10,351 nt of DNA. It comes from Chloroflexota bacterium. GTDB taxonomy: Bacteria; Chloroflexota; Anaerolineae; Fen-1058. This document shows, piece by piece, positions 6,128 to 10,351 of the stretch (position 1 is its first letter; each line of letters begins with the position of its first letter). The position numbers were made by a program, and so were the translations under genes. Under the pieces are notes generated by a model. It was not told the origin of the DNA and made no database searches. It was given only the letters and a program-made list of their open reading frames with translations. The DNA is taken from positions 1 to 10,351 of the forward strand of contig JACRBO010000302.1 of assembly GCA_016219235.1 (NCBI GenBank). The letters run 5' to 3'.

Positions 6128-7575
6128 TGCGCGATCGATACGATGCCGTGGTCGTCGGGTCCGGCCCGAATGGATTGGCGGCGGCGATCACGTTAGCGCG
6201 CGCCGGACGCTCCGTGATCGTGTTCGAAGCGAAAGACACGATCGGCGGCGGCACCCGATCGGCTGAGCTGACCCTGCCGGGCTTCGTGCATGATGTATGC
6301 TCGGCGGTTCATCCGCTGGCCGTCGGTTCGCCGTTTCTGCGCTCACTGCCGCTGAAGCAATTCGGTTTGGAATGGATCTATCCGCCCGCTTCGCTCGCTC
6401 ACCCGTTGGCTGATGGTACCGCCGTGATCGTCCAACGCTCGATCGAGGCCACGAGCGAAACGCTCGGCGCGGATGCGGCCGCTTATCGCCGCTTGATGAA
6501 ACCGCTTGCTGCCGATTGGGATCACCTCGCTTACGAGTTTCTGGGTCCGCTGCGTTTTCCACATCATCCAATCACGCTGCTGCGTTTCGGCCCGCGCGCG
6601 CTATTGCCAGCCGCTACGTTAGCACGATTGACGTTTCGTGGTGAACGCGCCCGCGCTGTATTTGCGGGCATGGCCTGTCACTCGATCATGCCGCTGGAAC
6701 ACATCACAACTGCGGCGTTTGGTTTGGTGCTGGGCACTACTGCGCACGCAGTCGGCTGGCCGATCCCAAAAGGCGGAGCGCAATCGATCGCCGATGCACT
6801 GGGGGCATATCTCAAATCGCTCGGCGGCGAGATTGTCACGAACTGTGAAATCGAGCGTCTCGATCAACTGCCGCCGCAGCATGCGCCGCAGCATGCGCCG
6901 CATCGCGCCGTGCTCTTCGACGTGACGCCGCGCCAACTCGATCGGATCGCGGGCGATTATCTGCCAGCGGGTTATCGCCGCAAGTTGCAAGGTTATCGAT
7001 ATGGGCCGGGTGTGTTCAAGATGGACTTCGCGCTGGATGGGCCAATTCCGTGGGCCGCGCAAGAGTGCGCGCAGGCGGCGACGGTTCACATCGGAGGGAC
7101 GTTGGAGGAAATCGCTGCGGCTGAGCGTGCCGTATGGCGCGGTGAACATCCTGATAAACCGTTTGTGTTGTTGGCGCAGCAAAGCCTGTTCGATTCGACG
7201 CGCGCACCGGAAGGGAAGCACACGGTCTGGGCATATTGCCACGTGCCCAACGGTTCGACCTGCGACATGAGCGAGCGCATCATCGCGCAGATCGAACGTT
7301 TTGCGCCGGGCTTTCGCGATCGGATTCTGGCACGTTCGACGCGTACTTCGCTGGAGATGGAACACTACAATCCCAACTACATCGGCGGCGACATCAACGG
7401 CGGCGTGCAAGATTGGCGGCAGTTGTTCACGCGGCCCGTGGCAAGCCGCAACCCCTACGCGACCCCAACCAAAGGTATTTACCTCTGTTCGTCTTCAACG
7501 CCGCCGGGCGGTGGCGTGCATGGCATGTGCGGTTACTTCGCGGCGAAGGCGGCACTCAAGACCGTGCTCAAATAG
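6127..7575 (+). CDS. Phytoene-dehydrogenase-related FAD-dependent oxidoreductase (COG1233/PYROXD2-like)
   Basis: This 482-residue flavoprotein belongs to the amine oxidase/phytoene desaturase superfamily. The N-terminal Rossmann motif VVVGSGPNGLAAA (8-20), the ribose-binding acidic E34 and the following GGGTRSAELTLPGF are visible. The C-terminal FAD-binding segment GIYLCSSSTPPGGGVHGMCG spans about 450-469. The pattern fits the COG1233/PYROXD2 group better than a dedicated carotenoid CrtI; the substrate is unknown. The start at 6127 (TGATG with the preceding gene) places the Rossmann motif at the very N-terminus; an alternative GTG lies at 6124, and a long in-frame extension from 5962 has no homology sense. 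No good Shine-Dalgarno is seen, so translation probably depends on reinitiation. Residues 250-260 contain a small PQHA tandem repeat. Confidence 0.88.
   Translation: MRDRYDAVVVGSGPNGLAAAITLARAGRSVIVFEAKDTIGGGTRSAELTLPGFVHDVCSAVHPLAVGSPFLRSLPLKQFGLEWIYPPASLAHPLADGTAVIVQRSIEATSETLGADAAAYRRLMKPLAADWDHLAYEFLGPLRFPHHPITLLRFGPRALLPAATLARLTFRGERARAVFAGMACHSIMPLEHITTAAFGLVLGTTAHAVGWPIPKGGAQSIADALGAYLKSLGGEIVTNCEIERLDQLPPQHAPQHAPHRAVLFDVTPRQLDRIAGDYLPAGYRRKLQGYRYGPGVFKMDFALDGPIPWAAQECAQAATVHIGGTLEEIAAAERAVWRGEHPDKPFVLLAQQSLFDSTRAPEGKHTVWAYCHVPNGSTCDMSERIIAQIERFAPGFRDRILARSTRTSLEMEHYNPNYIGGDINGGVQDWRQLFTRPVASRNPYATPTKGIYLCSSSTPPGGGVHGMCGYFAAKAALKTVLK
6874..6906 (+). repeat. 12-bp tandem repeat within the oxidoreductase gene
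   Basis: CCGCAGCATGCG occurs at 6874-6885 and again at 6886-6897, followed by a partial third unit (CCGCATCGC). It encodes PQHA-PQHA-PHR at residues 250-260, probably in a surface loop. Being a multiple of three, it can vary in copy number without a frameshift. Confidence 0.75.
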
Positions 7576-7652
7576 ACGACCTTGCGCCAACACAAAATGA
7601 GCATGTGCCTTCGAGTGACTTCTATCGGCGCTCTTTGCTGCACAGCCGTGCT
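7576..7652. other. Convergent intergenic gap without clear terminator
   Basis: This 77-base gap lies between the stop of the oxidoreductase gene (+) and the stop of comM (-). The only structure I see is a 4-bp hairpin (GCAC, 4-base loop, GTGC) near 7640-7651, with no T-run on either side. I cannot point to an intrinsic terminator for either operon. Confidence 0.5.
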
Positions 7653-9173
7653 CTAACTTTGCCGTCTCGGCCGATACTGAATCGCTTCAGCCAGATGCGC
7701 GGCTTGAATCCGATCGGCCCCGGCCAGATCCCCGATCGTTCTCGCCAGCTTCAACACGCGATGGAAGGCGCGGGCGCTCATGCCCAGCTGCGCCATCGCG
7801 CTGCGCATCAGCGATTTGCCGGCGTCGTCGAGTTCGCAGAATTCGCGGATGTGGGCCGGCGTCATGTCGGCGTTGCAACTCAAGCCTGATCCATTGAAAC
7901 GCGCCTGCTGGCGCGCCCGCGCCGCGATGATGCGCTGGCGGATCGTCGGGCTGGCTTCGCCCACGCGATCGCTGGCGAGCTTCTCGTATTCGACCCGCGG
8001 CACATCGATGTGAATGTCGAAGCGATCGAGCAGCGGGCCGCTGATACGCTTCTGATAGCGCGTGACCAGCGCTGGACTGCACGAGCAGCGATGCGTTGGA
8101 TCGCCGAAGTAGCCACAGGGACAGGGGTTCATAGCCGCAATCAACTGGAAATTGGCGGGGAAAGTCAATGTCCCACTCGCGCGGCTGATTGTGACGAGGT
8201 GGTCTTCGAGCGGTTGGCGCATCGATTCGAGGGAACGCTCATCGAATTCGGGCAATTCGTCCAGAAATAACACGCCGTGATGCGCCAATGAAATCTCGCC
8301 GGGGCGCGGATTCTTGCCGCCGCCGACAAGCCCGGCATGACTGATCGTGTGATGGGGTGCACGGAAAGGCCGTTCGCGGATCATCGGCACATCCGATGGG
8401 AGTGTGCCCGCGACCGAGTAGATGTGGGTTACATCCAGCGCTTCGTCCAGCGTCAACGGCGGCAGCACACCGGGCAAGGCGCGGGCGATCAAGGTCTTGC
8501 CACTTCCTGGAGGGCCGGTCATGATTACATTGTGGCCACCGGCGGCCGCTACTTCCATGGCGCGTTTGACGTGCTCTTGCCCTTTGATCTCGCGGAAGTC
8601 GGTGTACGTTGAACCGGGGCCAGCCGATTCAAGTTCAGTGAAAGGCTGCGGCGCGATCGGGTCTACGCCATGCAGATGATTGACCACTTCGGCTAGCGAG
8701 GTGACGGGGATGACATCGACGCCTTCGATCAAGGCGGCTTCGGCGGCGTCATCGCGGGGCGCGAAGATGGTGCGAAAGCCGTGATTGATGGCATACGCCG
8801 CGATGGGCAGCACGCCGCGCACATGGCGGACCGCGCCATCGAGGCCGAGTTCGCCGACGAACAGCGCTTTGTCCAGATCGTCGGCCGGAACCTGATCGGT
8901 GGCCGCCAGGACGCCGATCGCCATCGGGAGGTCGTAGGCCGGGCCGGCTTTGCGCAGATCGGCGGGCGCCAGGTTGACAGTGATGCGGCCATCGTGCATG
9001 TGCAGGCCGCTGTTCTTGATCGCCGACCGGACGCGCTCGCTGGACTCTTTGACGGCGGCATCGGGCAGACCGACGATGAAAAAACTGGGCAGGCCGCGGC
9101 CGGTGTCGACCTCAACTTCAACGATTTGGGCATCCAGTCCGATGACGGCGCAGGTGAAAACTTTGGCGAGCAT
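7653..9173 (-). CDS. comM: YifB-family Mg chelatase-like AAA+ ATPase, ComM
   Basis: This 506-residue protein matches the usual length of the ComM/YifB family. ComM of naturally transformable bacteria is a hexameric helicase that promotes branch migration during uptake of divergent DNA; in other bacteria the role is less clear. An N-terminal Lon-like/ChlI-type domain (about 1-175) begins MLAKVFTCAVIGL and contains the typical VGLPDAAVKESSERVRSAI. The AAA+ core has Walker A GPPGSGKT (220-227), Walker B VLFLDE (301-306), and a cysteine-rich NPCPCGYFGDP...CSC segment (349-366). An LLDRFD sensor motif lies at 381-386, and a C-terminal helical Mg-chelatase domain follows (about 410-505). The start at 9173 is preferred over an in-frame ATG at 9212, because the latter adds 13 non-family residues and overlaps the likely promoter. 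It is not a true chlorophyll chelatase subunit. Confidence 0.95.
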   Translation of the reverse strand: MLAKVFTCAVIGLDAQIVEVEVDTGRGLPSFFIVGLPDAAVKESSERVRSAIKNSGLHMHDGRITVNLAPADLRKAGPAYDLPMAIGVLAATDQVPADDLDKALFVGELGLDGAVRHVRGVLPIAAYAINHGFRTIFAPRDDAAEAALIEGVDVIPVTSLAEVVNHLHGVDPIAPQPFTELESAGPGSTYTDFREIKGQEHVKRAMEVAAAGGHNVIMTGPPGSGKTLIARALPGVLPPLTLDEALDVTHIYSVAGTLPSDVPMIRERPFRAPHHTISHAGLVGGGKNPRPGEISLAHHGVLFLDELPEFDERSLESMRQPLEDHLVTISRASGTLTFPANFQLIAAMNPCPCGYFGDPTHRCSCSPALVTRYQKRISGPLLDRFDIHIDVPRVEYEKLASDRVGEASPTIRQRIIAARARQQARFNGSGLSCNADMTPAHIREFCELDDAGKSLMRSAMAQLGMSARAFHRVLKLARTIGDLAGADRIQAAHLAEAIQYRPRRQS

Positions 9174-9202
9174 GAGGTCCCCGGTTGTGCAAACGTTGGG
9201 CA

Positions 9203-9231
9203 AGTGTAGCATAGAGAAGTGATTGATTCAA
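9203..9231 (-). promoter_or_regulatory. Probable comM promoter (extended -10)
   Basis: Reading the minus strand, TTGAAT (9231-9226) and TACACT (9208-9203) are separated by exactly 17 bases, and the -10 is preceded by TGC, giving an extended -10. Transcription would start near 9196, leaving a leader of about 23 bases before the ATG at 9173. Each box matches 4 of 6 consensus positions. No strong Shine-Dalgarno is seen before the ATG (GGGGA 4 bases upstream). Confidence 0.6.
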
Positions 9232-9241
9232 CCGGGAAAAC

Positions 9242-9259
9242 CTGTGCTTTTTTGCACAG
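9242..9259. repeat. Perfect inverted repeat with T6 loop in the divergent region
   Basis: CTGTGC (9242-9247), six T (9248-9253) and GCACAG (9254-9259) form a perfect 6-bp inverted repeat. It lies between the comM and csp promoters, upstream of both -35 boxes. It could be an operator for a dimeric regulator or a small hairpin; no function can be read from the sequence alone. Confidence 0.6.
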
Positions 9260-9260
9260 A

Positions 9261-9278
9261 GAAAAATTTGAAAAATTT
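9261..9278. repeat. Tandem A/T-rich 9-mer, UP-element-like
   Basis: GAAAAATTT occurs twice head to tail (9261-9269 and 9270-9278), the second copy running into the -35 box of the csp promoter. A/T tracts in this position resemble an UP element, which is bound by the RNA polymerase alpha subunit, or could be intrinsically curved DNA. Confidence 0.55.
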
Positions 9279-9305
9279 GACAGGACTTTCCCGCGGTGGT
9301 AACAT
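9277..9305 (+). promoter_or_regulatory. Cold-shock gene promoter
   Basis: A perfect -35 TTGACA (9277-9282) is followed after exactly 17 bases by TAACAT (9300-9305), 4 of 6 matches to the -10 consensus. A/T tracts lie just upstream. Transcription would start near 9312, giving an untranslated leader of about 114 bases, which is typical of cold-shock genes. Confidence 0.7.
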
Positions 9306-9397
9306 CGTAACGCGTAGCAGGCAGGAAAGTTTCGGAACGGCGAAGGCGCGGCGCATAACCAGCACTCGTCGTGATGGACGCTCTGCCCTACAGACAC

Positions 9398-9419
9398 TTC
9401 GTGGGGACGAAAGGAGTCC
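9398..9419 (+). promoter_or_regulatory. Possible alternative hairpins at the csp ribosome binding site
   Basis: Two mutually exclusive small stems can form in the leader. TTCGT (9398-9402) pairs with ACGAA (9407-9411) over a GGGG loop. Alternatively GGAC (9405-9408) pairs with GTCC (9416-9419), placing the Shine-Dalgarno AAAGGAG (9410-9416) mostly in its loop. Both stems are short, so a regulatory role, such as temperature response, is speculative. Confidence 0.3.
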
Positions 9420-9425
9420 GTTTCA

Positions 9426-9635
9426 ATGAGCGAGCGCATCACAGGTACGGTGAAGTGGTTCAGCCGGACGAAGGGATATGGGTTCATCACTCAACCCGGC
9501 GGTCCGGATGTTTTTGTCCACTACTCGGCCATTGCCGGCGAGGGTTTCCGCAACCTCGACGAAGGCCAGGAAGTGGAATTCACCATTGAGCAAGGTCCCA
9601 AGGGCCTGCAAGCCAAAGAGGTCAGACCGACATAG
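9426..9635 (+). CDS. csp: Cold-shock domain protein (CspA family)
   Basis: This 69-residue protein is a single cold-shock domain of standard length, a five-stranded OB fold that binds single-stranded RNA or DNA and melts RNA structure. The opening [15 protein letters not shown] is diagnostic; RNP1 is KGYGFI (16-21) and RNP2 is VFVHY (29-33). The family consensus GFITPEDGGKDVFVH is shortened here to [14 protein letters not shown], and the C-terminal [19 protein letters not shown] is typical. Translation starts at the ATG nine bases after AAAGGAG. The gene is monocistronic: it has its own promoter with a leader of about 114 bases and ends in a strong terminator 20 bases after the stop. Which Csp paralogue it is, and whether it is cold-induced or constitutive, cannot be told from the sequence. 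Confidence 0.96.
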   Translation: MSERITGTVKWFSRTKGYGFITQPGGPDVFVHYSAIAGEGFRNLDEGQEVEFTIEQGPKGLQAKEVRPT

Positions 9636-9654
9636 ATCACCACTACTCTAAACC

Positions 9655-9690
9655 CACACCCCGATCAAATCGATCGGGGTGTGTTGTTTT
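9655..9690 (+). terminator. Intrinsic terminator after csp
   Basis: A perfect 12-bp stem (CACACCCCGATC at 9655-9666 with its complement at 9672-9683) closes a 5-base loop and is followed by TTGTTTT. This is a strong Rho-independent terminator isolating the cold-shock gene from trxB. Confidence 0.92.
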
Positions 9691-9748
9691 CTAACACAAG
9701 GCTAACACCCCGGGTGTAACACGCGGGCAGCCTGTCGGGACTAATCAG
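9691..9748. repeat. Repeated TAACAC and a small inverted repeat upstream of trxB
   Basis: TAACAC occurs three times, at 9692, 9703 and 9717, each followed by a purine- or GC-rich stretch. Overlapping the second and third copies, ACACCC-C-GGGTGT (9705-9717) is a perfect 6-bp inverted repeat with a one-base centre. These elements lie between the csp terminator and the trxB promoter and could be regulator sites; no regulator can be named. Confidence 0.45.
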
Positions 9749-9777
9749 TTGTCGGTTCAATCAGTTGGCGTTACAAT
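9749..9777 (+). promoter_or_regulatory. Probable trxB promoter
   Basis: TTGTCG (9749-9754) and TACAAT (9772-9777, 5 of 6 consensus matches) are separated by 17 bases. Transcription would start near 9784 with a leader of about 29 bases. A direct repeat AATCAGTTG (9743-9751 and 9759-9767, 16 bases apart) overlaps the -35 box and the spacer, a position suited to transcriptional control. Confidence 0.65.
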
Positions 9778-9812
9778 CAACCGGCACTCAGGCTCTACAG
9801 GAGAGATGTAGC

Positions 9813-10351
9813 ATGGAAAACGTTATTATCATCGGCTCCGGCTGCGCGGGTTTGACGGCTGCGATCTACGCGGCGCGCGCCAATCTGAATCCGCTCGTGA
9901 TTACGGGCAATGAATTCGGCGGACAGATCGCCACGACCACCGAAGTGGAAAACTATCCCGGTTTCCCGACCGGCCTGCAAGGCCCGGAATTGACCGAGGG
10001 GATGAAGCAGCAGGCCGAGCGCTTTGGCACGCGGCTGGAATACGACGAAGTGATCGAAGTCGATCTCAAGCGTCGGCCAATCGCCGTGAAGACGATTAAC
10101 ACGATCTTTGAGACGCAGGCTTTGATCATCGCCAGCGGCGCAAGCCCGCGCAAATTGAATGTGCCCGGCGAAAAAGAATTGACCGGGCGCGGGGTGAGCT
10201 ACTGCGCCACGTGTGACGGCTTCTTCTTCAAGAACAAAGCGATCATGGTCGTCGGCGGCGGCGACAGCGCCTTGCAGGAAGGCCTGTTCCTGACGAAGTT
10301 CGGCCAGACTGTGACGATCGTACATCGGCGCGATCAGCTGCGCGCGGGGCC
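9813..10351 (+). CDS. trxB: Thioredoxin reductase, N-terminal part (runs off the window)
   Basis: The first 179 codons of a thioredoxin reductase are present; a full protein would have about 310-320. It is an FAD flavoenzyme that passes electrons from NADPH to thioredoxin. Visible motifs are the FAD-binding [20 protein letters not shown] (1-20) and [16 protein letters not shown] (36-51). Also present are ATG-type [11 protein letters not shown] (105-115), the redox-active CATC (131-134) in [14 protein letters not shown], the NADPH-binding [10 protein letters not shown] (148-157), and HRRDQLRA at about 171-178. AGGAGA (9799-9804) precedes the ATG by 8 bases. One oddity is Cys11 in GSGCAG, where GSGPAG is usual. 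Specificity for NADPH and thioredoxin is inferred from family motifs; the C-terminal part is not visible. Confidence 0.95.
   Translation, partial: MENVIIIGSGCAGLTAAIYAARANLNPLVITGNEFGGQIATTTEVENYPGFPTGLQGPELTEGMKQQAERFGTRLEYDEVIEVDLKRRPIAVKTINTIFETQALIIASGASPRKLNVPGEKELTGRGVSYCATCDGFFFKNKAIMVVGGGDSALQEGLFLTKFGQTVTIVHRRDQLRAG

Noticed and set aside
6619..7410. Long minus-strand open frame (263 codons) opposite the FAD oxidoreductase gene
   Set aside because: The translation is arginine-rich and motif-free, and the plus strand encodes a clear flavoprotein across the whole interval.
6127..7575. Assignment of the FAD oxidoreductase as phytoene desaturase CrtI
   Set aside because: There are no other carotenoid genes in the window, and the sequence pattern fits the broader COG1233/PYROXD2 group; the specific reaction cannot be claimed.
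7653..9173. comM as a magnesium chelatase subunit of bacteriochlorophyll synthesis
   Set aside because: The N-terminal Lon-like domain and full YifB/ComM layout are diagnostic of ComM rather than BchI/ChlI.
9174..9212. Upstream ATG for comM at 9212 (13 extra residues)
   Set aside because: The extra residues are not family-like, and the codons overlap the extended -10 of the likely promoter, so the transcript would start downstream of this ATG.
8729..9490. Minus-strand open frame overlapping both comM and csp
   Set aside because: Its C-terminal half is comM read in the wrong frame and its N-terminal half is antisense to the cold-shock gene. It also has no Shine-Dalgarno.

Overview
The window looks like a stretch of chromosome from a Chloroflexota bacterium (Chloroflexia- or Anaerolineae-like), probably from a draft or metagenome assembly. 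The base composition is fairly GC-rich, about 58-60 % by eye. The assignment rests on two multi-pass membrane sensors with the 'ITRYRLFDIDVI(I/V)RKTLVYS...RRFFRRKYDAA' module, a GAF/SpoIIE/HATPase protein of a type common in that phylum, intergenic heptamer repeats and a CCCCCTCTCCC-type palindrome. This is inference from family knowledge; there is no rRNA or other decisive marker here.

Region 1 (147-7575, + strand) is a tightly packed set of seven genes. It opens with two membrane sensor proteins that overlap by 4 bp (ATGA). Their last ~131 residues are almost identical, while their N-termini are unrelated. After a 103-base gap carrying heptamer repeats comes a hybrid protein with a partial GAF domain, a PP2C/SpoIIE phosphatase domain and an RsbW/SpoIIAB-type HATPase (anti-sigma/STAS kinase) domain. 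Next are two paralogous STAS-domain proteins (anti-sigma-factor-antagonist type), then a protein resembling the DUF1990/SRPBCC lipid-binding-like fold. The last gene is a phytoene-dehydrogenase-related FAD oxidoreductase coupled to it by TGATG. Five of the six junctions are overlaps or short gaps (13-37 nt). The first five genes form an RsbU/RsbW/RsbV-like partner-switching module with membrane input. No sigma factor is visible, so the output is unknown.

Region 2 (7653-9173, - strand) is comM, a YifB-family AAA+ Mg-chelatase-like helicase linked to natural transformation. It converges on the oxidoreductase gene and diverges from region 3. The 252-base divergent intergenic region holds a promoter on each strand, an inverted repeat with a T6 loop and a tandem A/T-rich 9-mer.

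Region 3 (9277-10351, + strand) is a cold-shock protein gene with its own promoter, a long leader and a strong intrinsic terminator, followed by the 5' part of a thioredoxin reductase gene (trxB) with its own promoter, running off the window.

The points most worth a second look are the sensor-phosphatase system that appears split inside a GAF domain exactly where heptamer repeats lie; the 131-residue module duplicated between neighbouring sensors; a palindromic repeat that is translated as an inter-domain linker of the phosphatase/kinase; and a strong excess of the palindrome CGATCG across the window.
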